A stretch of 64,000 nucleotides of DNA, taken from assembly GCA_028023455.1 (NCBI GenBank), contig JAQFVV010006197.1, positions 18,349,254 through 18,413,253 on the forward strand, read 5' to 3'. Source of the stretch: Epiperipatus broadwayi (lineage: Eukaryota; Onychophora; Udeonychophora; Euonychophora; Peripatidae). The notes below the pieces were generated by a model that did no database searches, had not been told where the DNA came from, and saw nothing but the letters and a program-made list of their open reading frames with translations. Position numbers and translations under genes: made by a program. Positions 47,359 through 59,553 of the stretch are shown one piece after another. Every line of letters begins with the position of its first letter. Positions within the stretch are counted from its first letter, which is position 1.

Positions 47359-47889
47359 ATGGAATTATCAAAATATTTAGAAATAGAGATTAATATAGAT
47401 GATAATAACAAAACTGGGCCACCACAAAAAGAATAAATTTTTTTTTAAAATCAACACAGAATTATCACGAAGTGAATCCTGAGCCAAAAATCAATTATTT
47501 AAAAACAAAAATAAGTACAAATGATGTTATAGACCTAAACAGAAACATAGAAGCCGCAAATTATTCAACCTCTTTTAATCCAACAATTATTGAGATTATT
47601 CCAAATATAAACTTTTAGATTACACAACTGAAATTTTGATTACTAATAAAGACCTAGAATTCAATCTAGATAAGCAGAATTCAAATAGTATCAATTTACA
47701 AGAGTCACAGTTGAAATCATACTATAACCAAGCCCACTGTAGAGTTACGGAAACCAATTGTCAAAACAAGATTTTGCCATCAACCTTTGCTGTACAATCA
47801 AACAATAAGCAAGAATCCTACAATGCTAATCACACTTTTCATAACCAGAATAATCAAATGGAAATATATAGGCCAGATTGTAAACCCTA
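47359..47889 (+). pseudogene. Broken open reading frame of unknown family
   Basis: Starting at ATG 47359 (MELSKYLEIEINIDDNNKT), successive frames stay open in a protein-like way: NPEPKINYLKTKISTNDVI, SFNPTIIEIIPNIN, then a 3' frame (about 47622-47889) rich in Asn, Gln and Ser (KQNSNSINLQESQLKSYYNQ). Two shifts are needed. The composition resembles the N-terminal ORF of a retroelement, but no motif is recognised. A decayed host exon is the alternative. Confidence 0.35.
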
Positions 47890-48950
47890 GAGAACTTTAT
47901 AGTCGGTGAGCTGAATAGGTATTTTGAACATTTGGCAGGCATAAGGAGTTGACAATAGTGTCAAACAGACTTTGGGCTCCACGGTCCTCAGTGTACAAAG
48001 TGAGATGGACAAATGGTGTGTTATCGTGGTGTGCAGATAAAGCTAGCTGCGATTTCAAGACTACAATGAATCAATGTATTTTACATCATGTATTTCTGTA
48101 AATAAAGGTATTTAATTCCATGTATTTTGTAATTTATCACCTGTGTAATGCAGTGTATTTTCCTTGGTCTAGATGGGCAGATGGTCCTGGCCTATTTGAA
48201 CTGACCCATATCAACATTGTTGCATTGAGAGCATGGGTCTCCACTCGACTTTTCTTCCTCAGGGGGTGACAGGCAGCGATCATCACCACACCCAGGGAAG
48301 GGATGTCCGGACCCACCGGATGAGTTGAGTCACTGTTCCCACATGGGCTTGGCCTTGATGGGCTGCCATGCCCCCTTGATGAACTGCTTGTGAATGTTGA
48401 CTTGTGTTCTTTCCTTTTTTTTGTTTTTATGTTTTCTTGGGTAACAGTACATTTTTAGCTAGGTAGACTGAGTTGGTCCCTGCCCATTTGGACTGTTGAA
48501 TTGGTAATCATAGGTTTGCCTAAATCCTCAGTCTCAGGGGTTGAGAGGGGGTTGTTCATCTGCAGAAGTGGATGGCAATCATTGCCACACCCTGAAAGGG
48601 GATGACCAGACATGGTTCTTGCAGCCATCTTTGACTTGATTAGTGTTCAGGATCGGCTGAACCAATGGAACACCCAGATAAATCTAACCCACTTATGGGA
48701 GGGGGGGGCAGCATTGTGGATTAACCTTATCCAAGGAATGGCTCTGGGTTCTCGATAGTGGAGTTCTGGCTGGTCTGGGCATGGATGGGGTCTGAGGGGA
48801 ATAGTCTGGGGATCTTCCAGTCAGGTTGAGAGTTGTTTCTTCCACACAGATCTCACCTTGAATGGATATGGAAGCATCCCCTTGATTGACTGTCCTTTGA
48901 TCTGAATAAATATATCTGTAACACCTAATTTATTGTATAAGGTGGTTGGA
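47890..48950. repeat. GC-richer block with two diverged internal repeats
   Basis: This stretch is clearly less AT-rich than everything around it. The segment at about 48262-48306 (ggcagcgatcatcaccacac then agggaagggatgtccggac) is echoed at about 48571-48613 (ggcaatcattgccacaccct then gaaaggggatgaccagac), and flanking motifs (ttggtc..., ccccttgat(g/t)) recur in the same order, giving a diverged repeat about 310 bp apart. No open frame survives and no family is recognised. Confidence 0.4.
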
Positions 48951-49065
48951 CAGTTTTGACCCACTGCCCAATTGTACAATATCAATGTCTTTCAGCTTTG
49001 TGACAGTAGTTCTCTGACCATACCTTTAAAAAGACTGATTGTTTATTGCCTAATCCCTGTCCTTA

Positions 49066-49260
49066 ATGGAAACATTCAGATTCAGTGAGCATCATTGCCT
49101 ATTGGCCAATTCTTGCCATTGGCTTTGCATTATCTTTTTGCATAAGTATTGGTTAGTGGCAATGAATGCTCAATCCGATCTAGATAAGATGGAATCTGGA
49201 CTAGTCCATTATTTGAAAGCAAGGTTAAGATATGATATAAATCTAGCAAAGAAAGGTTAA
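49066..49260 (+). other. Short open frame, unassigned, near Gypsy integrase remnant
   Basis: A 65-codon frame (METFRFSEHHCLLANSCHW at its start) with a short tandem duplication at its end: aggttaagatatgatataaa occurs at about 49223 and 49255. It may be part of the pol region of the same decayed Gypsy element as 49711-50110, but no motif confirms this. Confidence 0.2.
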
Positions 49261-49710
49261 GATATGATATAAATCTAGCAAAGAAAAATGCATCTCATTG
49301 TCCAATAAAAAAATTACAGGATAGCTGAAATTGTTTAAAGAAGATTAATATAGACAAAAAATAAATATTACATTGAACACAAGATAAAATATGTCTCAAT
49401 AATTCCTAGTGTAGCAATATGGCAGAATGCAAGCCAGCATCTAATAATATTTAAAAGATGTAATTTGAAGATTGGCCAGATAGCAATCCTTTTTAAATGA
49501 AAAAGAATTAACATTAAAAATTGTTCCATGAACATAATTTGGACATTGTGAAAGTTGGGTCTGAGATGTAAAAAGAAATATTTAATGGGAAAAATAACTA
49601 TAAGTAATTAAGAGCTCTGGTAAAAATAAAGAAGTGCAGTCTATGGCTATACAAAACCATGGCACTGTAGATGTTTTACACATCAATATTTTAAAGAAAT
49701 TTACATTCTT

Positions 49711-50110
49711 ATAAACATTGATACACATTCTGGTTGGATGAAATATCACATAGTAAAAAATACAGGCTGTGATGAAACTACTAACAAGCTGAAGGAGATA
49801 TTTTCACACTCTAGATTTGATAGAGATAATTGTATATATATGCCAATAAGTCAAGTTTTCCATCAACAAATTTTGAAAAATATTAAAGATAATGTAGAAG
49901 AAAGCATATAATGCAATATATCACTCCAACAACTCAAACAAACAACACAGTGGAAACGAGCAAAATAAAAGTGTCAGTCATATTTCTTCTTACAATGAAG
50001 ATGAAAAAATCACCTGCACAGGTTGTAAGACATAAATTAAGATTAAAGTTGGGACTTTACTCTCTAATGACTTGAAAACAAGCCAAAATTTAGATAGTAC
50101 TTTGAATATT
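49711..50110 (+). pseudogene. Decayed Gypsy integrase fragment
   Basis: The plus-strand frame reads INIDTHSGWMKYHIVKNTG and TTNKLKEIFSHSRF, matching the first integrase core segment (D-SGW-E---V). After a shift come YITPTTQTNNTVET (the TPYHP-TNG-VE region) and a following basic helix, then RHKLRLKLGLYSL (compare R-RL-LL after the core). Several stops make it inactive. It could be the lost pol part of the gag fragment at 46425 or another copy. Confidence 0.65.
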
Positions 50111-50150
50111 TTACCTCATGGGTACAGATTTCCAAAAATACAAATAAATT

Positions 50151-52573
50151 ATTTTTTGATTTTAATTTTTATTATTTATTATCATTCCACAAATTTTAAT
50201 ATATATATTTTTCAATAGATGTACTCTCTCAACCCACTATGTTATTAAAATAATACATCTATTAATATTAATGAAGACCTATAATGGTCTCTAGATTTAA
50301 AAAGATGCAAATAGTAATTAACCATGCTAAACAGTGAATAATTGGTTTCTATAATGGTGCCAACTAGAAGTGGTTTACTATTGGTGAATTAAGTTTATGA
50401 TTTTTACTGAACTATGATTGCAAACATAGTAGTGGTAACATTCACATTGCTTATTATTCAAATAAAATATTATTAAAAATAAATTTTGCATCACAATTAA
50501 TATTTTTTTGTTTTCCACTTGTAACATAGAATTTTATTTTAATGATAATGTTGCATTTGCATATTTTATTTTTTTAAAGAATGAATCGAGGATATCAGTA
50601 GTGAAAAATTGATTTTAAAGATATATCATGGCAAATAGTTAAAATAATATAAAATGTTTAATATGTATAATGTAGTTGACTTGAATATTTTTTAAGCAGT
50701 TGCTGTAGTGAATCAAAAGTTAGTTCCTTTCATTTATCAATGTTACAAAATCTAGTAGAATATTTCAGTGAAATCATGCTAAAATAAATGTTGAAAATTG
50801 TGGTGAAATTTATTATAGAATTACAACTAAAAAAAAATTGCACCCCCCCCAATAATTTGAAACTAACTCCTTTGGGAGGCAGACTTCACATGACCTAGAA
50901 TAATTATACATTTTATTCTTTTATTAAATAAAGCACCCATAATATATATATACTGTGACAGTATCTTTTGGAACAGGTTCAAATTTTTTTTTTTTTAAAC
51001 TATGCAATTCTTTTGTATATCAAGACTTTTCTTTCAGCCTTTACATTGTAATTTATTGTTCTGTTGCATATCACAAAATATATATTTAATAATGTGGATG
51101 AATTAATTTTTCTTTTATTTCTCAAGTGACATGCATACATACATAAATGGCGGTTTGTATATTTATTAGTCAATCACTGAGTTTTTTATTAAACTTTTTT
51201 TCCACAGCATTGTAATATAACCATTGTTATAGCTACAATATATAAATTAACTATAATAATTTGTTGCTCCTTGATTTAGCCATCCAGATGCAATGAAGTC
51301 TTTGTATGCTGGATTAAAATAATATAGAACAAACCTGTTAATAAAATGTCCGAGTATATGTATAGTCATTTGTAATAAAGCCTTGTTTAAAAAAAAAAAA
51401 AAGTACAATAATTTAATCAAATATATGTAACTTTAATTACATAGCTTTTACAGATGCATGTTAGAAGCAGCAAAAAAATCAAATCATATTCTGGTATTGT
51501 TTAGATAATAGCAGAAGAATTAATTCAATAAATTATATTTGAAAAGTTTCACATATTTAAAGAAAATTAGTTATATATTTAATAATAGAAGTAATAAATG
51601 ATTGCATATTCTTTTATACTGGAGGTAAATATAAAATAAATGTTATGATGATTAAAAAAATTTTGATAATTCATTGTAATTAAAAGAAACTCCATTTGAA
51701 TAATCTTTATTTACATTTATATAATATTCTTAAAGCATAATGTAGATAATAGAATATCACACATGTTTAAACTTTAAAGATTTTTTTGGCTTAATGTTAA
51801 TAAAAGGGAAAGTAGATCCTTATATCATGAAGATCATGATACATAGATTCTACATTTTATAATTAATTAAGATAAAATTATATTATAAATCATTGATGAT
51901 TAGAGATAAGAGTGTCCATTAGATTATGCAGATTTTTATTTTCAGTAATATTATTTATAAAATCTGATATTAGTTGACATACATATTTGATATTAATATC
52001 ATGCAGTTATGCTCTATTTATATATTATTGTAATATTCTTCCTAGAGGTATAAGTAAAAGTATCAGTGAATAATTTACATTCTTTATATAATAATGTCTA
52101 AACACAGTTCATAGTAACCATTTATATGCATTCATGAACATTCAAATCTGATCTAATGTTATATAATAAAGTTGTCTTATAAATAATTTGATTTATATTT
52201 TAAATTTTATAAGAACCAAAAATTGGGAAAAAAAATTCTCATAAACAAACTATAGAAGATCATTTATCTAAAATGATATAAGTCATTTATTAAACAAGTG
52301 TTTATTATGTTTGCAAATTAAAACTGGATAACCTATACAAGTGCATAAATTTATAATCAATTTTTCTTCCAATTGATTTTATATATTATCAAAAATTATA
52401 TTTGATATCTTTCTTCTAAAAGTCAAATAAAAATTGTTATATGCGACAGATCTTTATCACAGCATAATATTGTCTATTGCTATTAATAGGTTTAATTATA
52501 TTAATTTATAATGTTAATCAATTTTTTCTAGTGATTAAATTACATGCATTAGTTTTTTTTTTGTAAAATAAAG
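50151..52573. other. AT-rich, no gene recognised
   Basis: No coding exon, RNA gene or clear repeat was found. Poly(A) and poly(T) runs at about 50988 and 51390 may mark old retroposed ends. Confidence 0.35.
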
Positions 52574-52716
52574 AGGTCAAGATTTGATCAAATAGAAACC
52601 TTTCCAGAAGAAATTATAGTTGATGAGAATATCTCCAGTGAAAAATCCTTGTTCAACTCCTTGAGTTCACCAGGTTTCAAAAGAAATCATAATGATGATT
52701 TGATAGTATTAACGAG
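52574..52716 (+). CDS. Isolated candidate coding exon, unknown protein
   Basis: A ten-T tract and acceptor aaataaag precede 143 bp that stay open and look protein-like, followed by a donor AG/gtatga at 52717. It encodes RSRFDQIETFPEEIIVDENI, then SSEKSLFNSLSSPGFKRNHN and DDLIVLTR. This is the hydrophilic, serine-rich style of a disordered nuclear or regulatory protein. It ends in phase 2. No partner exon was found on the plus strand, and the + strand gene ending at 28857 already has a stop. It could belong to an alternative transcript of that gene or to another gene. Confidence 0.4.
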
Positions 52717-53121
52717 GTATGATAAATGGAATGGTGAATAAATAAATAAATAAGATAATCTGTTTGCAGATCATAAATTCAAGTCATTGATCTTTTATGG
52801 TACCCAGACAAAGTCTCTGTTTCAGTTTATGAACTATAATATGCACAAAGAACTCACTATTAGTGCTTTAATAATAAGTAAATTCTGAGTTTATTCATGT
52901 ATAATTAAAGAAAAAAAACACACATGCATTACATATATTCTTAAAAAGAATATATATAATGTCTACTATATTTTTAAATATAATAAATATATATTTAAAT
53001 CAAAGTACATTATTTATTTATTAGCTAGCACTTTGTGAAATGCTTTTATATTTTGATTATTTTCATTTAATGAAGCTGTAAAGACTTTTTCAATAAATTT
53101 TATAATTAATCAATTTACAAT

Positions 53122-53328
53122 GTGCGATATTATAGCGAAAATGTGATGCACAAAGACCAATTTATAAAAATTATAAACTTACATGTAAACATTTCCTTTA
53201 CCATCAAAGACCAAATCATATTTTTATTTCATGATCAGCATACTGACAATAATCTGATCAATTTAAATTATCCTAAGATCTTTACCCTACATGAATGGCT
53301 AGATACTTATTTACCAATCAAAATTTGA
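53122..53328 (+). other. Short open frame with protein-like composition, unassigned
   Basis: A 69-codon frame (YYSENVMHKDQFIKIINLHV, later FTLHEWLDTYLPIKI) stays more protein-like than the surroundings, and fragments in other frames continue after it. No family is recognised. It may be part of an old transposon; the evidence is weak. Confidence 0.2.
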
Positions 53329-53917
53329 CAGCTATCGGGGAAAAAACCTTTGATTATACTTGATAAATTCTCTATCCCATCCATATTGGAATATGATTTC
53401 AATTTATTTATAAAATGCTATCATTTCTTATTAAAGTCAATAATGAAATGAATTTTTTATTTCCTAAAAGTCTACAAAAAATAAATTTTGAAATTATTGA
53501 TAATGTACATACTAGTACATTTATAGTAAAACTAGTAAATCCCCTTTGAATAAGTCACTTCAAGGTAAAGACTTCTTTCCTAATGGAATAGTAAAAGGCA
53601 TCATTCACTTGGTTTGCAATTGCTAAGTAGTGAATTTGTAATTTTTGATTATGATGCAGCTAAGAGTAGGTAGATATTCATTTACCAACCAATATGGTTA
53701 ATTAAGTCGACTATTCTGAGTGGCTATTTGAAAAAGAAATCGTATGCAGATTAATAAAATGCTCTATGGGTTAAAATTATAGTGTATTTTGAATGTTACT
53801 AATTGTTTTCTTTCTATACTTTAAATGTAAAACTATATAGAATGGTAAATATATTACTATATTATATATTAAATAATAACTTTACTCTGAAATTTCAATA
53901 CATTTGGTAAATTTAGT

Positions 53918-53923
53918 TTTATT
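53918..53923 (-). terminator. Candidate poly(A) signal for the minus-strand gene
   Basis: AATAAA on the minus strand about 470 bp after the stop at 54393. It is the first exact match downstream, in AT-rich sequence, so chance occurrence is likely enough to keep confidence low. Confidence 0.25.
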
Positions 53924-54392
53924 TATATCAAAAAGCACAAGAACTTGATGGTTTGCTCTATTTTTTGGTTTACTAAACACAATCAGGTAAATTTGTTTAA
54001 TTATTTCACAGCTAGATGGATTTTGGTCACCTCAGCTCCATTTTCCATTACATATATACTGATGAAAATAATTATTTTCTTTTAATTATAAAAGTTGTTA
54101 AATATTTTTTTAAAAAATTAGAATATATAGATAATAAAAATTAGTTCTGTTTTATACTTAATTATTTTTAGTCGGATCCAAGAATTGTTTAAAATCATAA
54201 TTTATAAATTATTAGTTAATGGTGAAATAACAGGCATAAAAAAAAACTATTAAAAATAACAACTAAATAATTACATTTTTGAAATATTCACTAAATATTT
54301 TTTCATATTTATAACTACTATAAAATGTTTAATTATTTACCAATGATATCTGTTTATAATTACCAAGTGATATATTTTCTCACTATTTCCAA

Positions 54393-54470
54393 TTACTCTA
54401 AAATTAAGCCAAATTCGTCTGGAATTTTTGTGGAAATAATATTATTTAATGCTTGCAGCTGATTAAGGGT
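54393..54470 (-). CDS. Last exon of an unidentified minus-strand gene
   Basis: On the minus strand, tatttttag precedes ACC CTT AAT CAG; the frame reads TLNQLQALNNIISTKIPDEF then GLILE and stops at TAA (54395-54393). It starts in phase 0, matching the phase 0 end of the exon at 56470-56550. With the other three exons it makes a 117-residue product counted from the Met at 59394. No family is recognised. Confidence 0.55.
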   Translation of the reverse strand, partial: TLNQLQALNNIISTKIPDEFGLILE

Positions 54471-55744
54471 CTAAAAATAAATAAACAAATAAAGTTTCAT
54501 TTTAAAATAGTTATCAAAAAATCTACATTAAATTATCTCGAGATTATTAAGCATAAATATAATTAAAACATTATTATAATTATTTTTTTACACAGTACTG
54601 TAATTCTATATACTCTATTAGATTCATTTATTGAAAGTTTGATAATGGATGGATTTTAGATGATGGAGGTATTACATCCACATGTCACACATTAGTTGCT
54701 AGCTAATGACTTATGCCAATGTGCTTTGGATCTAAGATACTTACATACTTAGCAGCCACTTCAAACTGCTATAATAACAATATCACATGATGTACTTCCA
54801 TCATCAGTTGTTTTTACCTTACTTTGAAATAGATGATTAGAGTAAAATGAAAAAAACTGCTCTTTTATGCTATTAGATCAAAACCACTATAAAATTTTTG
54901 AATCATTATCATTATTTGTAAATATTTAATGCTTTCTATTTGGTTTGTTCATTTTTAATATATATATTACATACAATGCTACATATAAAAATTAATATCT
55001 ACTTAGCCTTTTAAGGCAGTGATGTGATTTCTTTTGATTAATGTCCCATAGATACTTATAATGCAAATAATAAATAGAAATTGTAAATTTGTATAAGCAA
55101 TATTTACATAAAGAAATTATGAAAATGAATATATAACAACAAAAATAACCTCTATAAATTGTGTAAAAGCCTCCCATGAAATAATAGCCTTTAAATCTAA
55201 ATTCTATCTAGGAACCAAAAAACTTTCTCACTTCACATTTCTCAATCATTTTAAAAAAAAACAATACACTCTAATAAAATAATACTATCAGAAATATTGA
55301 TCTTATTATGGACTTAAGCATCACATAATTTTCCAAGCAACTAAATATTTAGATATTATTAATACTGGTAATATTAAACTCAGATCTTCAATCTATAATT
55401 ATAGAATTTAAAGATGATGACGTTATTTATTAGATAGTGTTCACATTTTTTTCACTAAAAAAAAAAGAAAATCCAAGTTTATTGTTAAGTTTAAATGAAG
55501 TGTGAGATCTGGAAGTGACAGAGTTAGGATTGCTTCATATTTGGGTGTGTGTGTGGAGGTTCTATATAAACCAGTTCTTACAGGGAATATGCCTCTTTTC
55601 CTTTTTTTTTTTACTCTAGAATGTGTAAAAAAGTTAAGTCTAATATGAATCAGAATTCTTAATGCTATTAATATATGAGGTAAAAGGTATTATTTTAAAT
55701 AATTTTGTAGCTTAATTCAGTAATTAGTTTATTAAAACAGAAAA

Positions 55745-55920
55745 AACTCTCCATACTTTAGTGCCACCCAGTGCAAGCTACAGTAATCAATGGATGCAAG
55801 GTGTTTGTGCACAAAATCCTTATCTAGTGTCTACTCAACCAATACCCACTAGTTTCTAGTTTGTGCCTTACATCAATGAGTAAGTCTTGGATCTGAAAGC
55901 ACTACACGTAAATGGTAAAG
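55745..55920 (-). repeat. Diverged copy of hammerhead repeat family A
   Basis: Reverse-complemented, this matches about 11520-11690: gctttcagatccaag, then actagaaactagt, ggttgagtagacactagata, gcatccattgattactg and gggtggcact, in the same order. It lies in the last intron of the minus-strand gene, in the same orientation as the gene. Only a partial unit is present. Confidence 0.7.
55845..55882 (-). ncRNA. Degenerate hammerhead remnant (family A)
   Basis: At the place of the ribozyme, core CTGATGA has become TTGATGT (55876-55870), while GAAA (55856-55853) and a GT close to the cleavage site remain. Stem II no longer pairs well. It is a fossil of the motif rather than a working ribozyme, but shows that the family ancestor carried it. 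Confidence 0.5.
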
Positions 55921-56469
55921 CTGACATTTAACAATCAATGCAAAAGCATTAACATAGACCTTCGTGTTCTACAGATTGTATAATTCTGACATCAACTTTT
56001 TAACATAAACTTTTGCTGAATTTACACTATTCTAAATTAATTGTATTGTCTGTAAACACACAAATAATTTATTTTCAGAATAATTGGTGATCCAATTAAT
56101 TCAGTCATTCAAATAAGAGCAATTTCATAAATATAATTAAAAATAATAATCACATGGTTAATTGGTCAACATTTGATGATTGAACATTCTTATAAAAACA
56201 ACCATTCAACATTCTTTTCAGTTAATCTCTAATGTGTTTTTTTACTTCTTTATGTTATTCAATTAGAATCTTTAATTTTCTTGTATTAGTTTTATTTATA
56301 AGATGAGCCTCAGAAAGCAAATCATTTTTACTAAATAGTTGAAACTATGTGCTTTGCCTGGAATAATGAGTAAAGGAACACCATGAGTATTGTTTCTTTA
56401 TTATTTGTTATGAAACTGGACATTGATGTGGATGGTGGTATAGACCTGCATTGCTTGTCTGATTCCTAC

Positions 56470-56550
56470 CTTTTTTGCTCCTTGTTGCTCTTTGCATTTC
56501 AATAATCCAGATTTGTGCCTTTTCTTTACCATGCTGGTAGGATAATATTC
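56470..56550 (-). CDS. Third coding exon of the minus-strand gene
   Basis: Bounded on the minus strand by tcaatttcag and AAG/gtaggaat. The 81 bp are 27 whole codons (phase 0 both sides): EYYPTSMVKKRHKSGLLKCK then EQQGAKK. The lysine-rich composition could be a nuclear localisation or nucleic-acid-binding patch (inference). The phases fit both neighbours exactly. Confidence 0.6.
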
Positions 56551-58425
56551 CTGAAATTGAACTTTAATTAAAAATATTTCACATTGAGAAAAATGAACAT
56601 ATATAAATAAATGTTAAATCCAGCATCAGCCATTAAATTGAGTTCTTTGTACATTTACATTTGATAATAATGATAAGCTGTTATAATCATTGTGTTACTG
56701 TTTTCTGTATTTTGTTTGTAAATTATTGTAGTGAATTGTAAGTTTATTATGTATATCTGCTAAAAATACATAATGAATCTCACTGCAAGAACCCATCAAT
56801 AGAAATATGTTCTATAGATGCATCTAATATTAACAATAATTTTAACAATCATAGTAATTTTAAATGTAGTGTAACTAAGATATCATTATTTATTAAATTA
56901 GCATTAAGTGTGTATATTCTTATTTGAGATTGCAGCTTAAATATATTTACTATTTAGTATTTTTGTACTAATTTTATACAATGAAAAGTCATAGGATCAC
57001 AATATATATATAAATATTAATTAAATATGTCTTTTATTAAACACAGCCTGAATGAGATGAAGAGTTGATAAAGCACACTCAAACTGAGGCTGACATAATA
57101 AAAAATATTTGCTGTCTTTGCAATATTTGTAATAACTCAAAACAAAGTTGATCTGTTTGCACATCATGATCCTGGGTTGGGATTTCCAGCTAAGCTTCAT
57201 TGCACAAGTTGCAGTAGTAAATATCAGAGCCTACATAATATGCGAGTCAGCCCCATCTAGCCCAAATCAGAATTTATTTTTTTAGTTATTTTTTATATTT
57301 TTAAATAAAAAGTATCCTTGAAAAATATAAAATTTTGATTGCATATAATAATTAATATCAGAACTTATATTTTCAAACTATTAAAAGGTCATTAACATTT
57401 TTAATATATTGTCTAATATTCATCTGCCACTACAAACATGGCTGCAACATGAAAAAAGAGTAACTGAATATATAACAAAAAGATTATTTCTTGTGAAAAA
57501 TATCATTACTAAATATTAAAATTAATCATGCTAAAAAAAAAAAAAAACAATTAAAAAATTTAATTCAAAGTCTTGTATAAATATAATATAGAGCTTAACA
57601 ACTTGAGAATTATGGAGCATAAAAACTGTCATAGCAATTAGATATAAAAAGTTTCTATCTTGGTAATGTTCATTTTATGAAATCAATAAACTGTTCTAAA
57701 TAATATTCTGTTCAATATTGAATCTATAGTCAAAAACTTCCTCATTTTTCATTAGTCAAGCAAAATAAAATGAGATTCAAAAAATATTCTGATGAAAAAA
57801 AATTTACCATAAAATATGATTTTTCTTAATATAGTTATTAAAATGATATTTAGAATCCATGCTTTTAAGGCTGATTGTGTAATGTAGAAAAGTTAATGCA
57901 AGCTTCTGAATTACTGTTTTTATAGTATTCAACTATCTTTGATTTCATCACGAATATCCTGCTAGGAGAATTTCCATTATCAAATAATTATGATTTCAAA
58001 TTAGTAATGAGGTAATCCTTTACCAGGATAAAGCTTAACCAACATTAAATGTACCAACTAAATAACTCTTATGCTTCTAAGATATTATTCTTTACTTTAC
58101 CCCAGAGCCATCTATTGCAAACTTAAGTAATTATTGGATAATATAATCACAATAAACCATAAATAAAACTGCAGATATGGACAAAATAACAACTAATTTC
58201 TGATATCCATAGATTAAATAAGCTTACAATAAATACATTAGATTACAGCAAAAATAACAAAACTAAATGTAATACTATCAAGAAAATGGCATATAATTAA
58301 GAAACCAAGAATCTTGATATTTCCTTCTCACTGACTTCATAAGGTACCTAAATAAAAATTTTGTTTATTTAATTTTATTTTCCCAAAAAGATCATATGGC
58401 ATGCATACACACACTATATACTAAC

Positions 58426-58517
58426 CATTTTATCTTCAAAATAGATTTTCTGATGTTGTAAAGCAATTAAAAGATTGCAATAAACTTGCTTTTTCATTTC
58501 CAGTTTTAGAGTAAAAC
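58426..58517 (-). CDS. Second coding exon of the minus-strand gene
   Basis: On the minus strand, tttatcag/GT TTT ACT begins a 92-bp exon ending GAT AAA ATG/gttagta. The leading two bases complete the codon split from the previous exon (A/GT, Ser). The product is FTLKLEMKKQVYCNLLIALQ then HQKIYFEDKM, an amphipathic helix. The other two frames contain stops, so the reading frame is unambiguous. Confidence 0.6.
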
Positions 58518-59291
58518 CTGATAAACATAACCTATTAATTCAAAAATGAATTAATTAATATTAATTCAAAAATTAAATTCTTATAAATATTACAAATGAC
58601 AAAATTTTATATGTTTTATACAGAGACTAAATGTTTGAAAAAAAAAAAAAAAAATTACATTCATTTGAAATATGAAGAATAAGAATTTCAAGAAATGAAA
58701 AAAAAATTAAAGTGAAAACTTGATTTTTTTAAAAATGGTCATAAGAAAAATGATTCTAGAAAATGTGAAAAAAATAAACTTAAATACATGAATATAAAAC
58801 CTGCAAAAAATTTATTGGAAAAAATAAAAAATATATAACAAGTAGAGATGGAAAAGATAGGCATAATTAAAAAATATCATAAATGAGTGATATGGATTTT
58901 AAAATGTGCAAGTAAGATTGATAAAAAAAAAAACTTGGTAAAAGTATACTTTGATCTAGTTTTTGGTTTTGAAAATATATTAAAAACTGTTAATAAAATA
59001 TTAACAATTTAATTAATAAACATTCAACGGGTGAAAATATTTTCCATTATAATATTTTAAAAGTTCTTTTCATAAGAAGATTTCTTACTTCTTGATAATA
59101 ACATAATGAATATAATGAAAATTCATTGAATGTATAGCATAGAGATTAAAATTTATATGCAATGACACTAATGTTTTGTTATAAATATTGAGAATAAACA
59201 TTTTATATATTTGTTATAATTAATGTTTAAAACATACCTAAATGAATAAATTTATAATTACAACTTTAAATTATCGTAATAGATTTCTAAC

Positions 59292-59423
59292 TATAAGATC
59301 TTTCCATTGACTCATTGTAAATCAAAAGATTTTGCGAGTAATAATGTGTAATAGGAATTGTAAACTTAATCAGTGAAGTATTGAATAGCTTCATGCTCTC
59401 AGATCTAGCCGCTTCAGCTTCAC
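59292..59423 (-). CDS. First recognised coding exon of the minus-strand gene
   Basis: On the minus strand, ataaatag/GTGAAGC opens a 132-bp exon that ends TTATA/gttaga. One frame is open throughout: EAEAARSES, then MKLFNTSLIKFTIP and THYYSQNLLIYNESMERSY. Its phase fits the exon at 58426-58517. The Met at 59394-59392 (AGCATGA, A at -3) is a plausible start. If an upstream coding exon exists it must end in phase 1; the nearby candidate at 59512-59553 ends in phase 0 and does not fit this frame. The full model would be 117 residues of helical, basic protein of unknown function. Confidence 0.5.
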
Positions 59424-59511
59424 CTATTTATATAGAAAGTAGGTTGAAGTAAAGAAGTTCTCTTTTCTTCCAAAGCGTAAGCTTGTAATTAAGACTTGTA
59501 GAGGTCCCTAC

Positions 59512-59553
59512 CTTCGCATTTTCAAGCGCACATTGCTTGAGGTTTATTGCCAT
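59512..59553 (-). promoter_or_regulatory. Candidate leader exon with upstream ORF for the minus-strand gene
   Basis: On the minus strand ATG GCA ATA AAC (59553) runs MAINLKQCALENAK to a donor GCGAAG/gtaggg at 59512. An 88-bp intron then leads to the acceptor at 59423. If spliced this way, the short ORF continues VKLKRLDLRA and stops at a TGA (59393-59391) that overlaps the main ATG as ATGA. This would be a 24-codon upstream ORF in termination-reinitiation geometry. Alternatively it is the real N terminus and the frame has been lost by an indel. Confidence 0.3.

Noticed and set aside
54780-54810. CTGATGA on the minus strand near 54800 and on the plus strand near 54059 and 57788
   Set aside because: No GAAA or pairing stems follow at the needed spacing, so these are not hammerheads.
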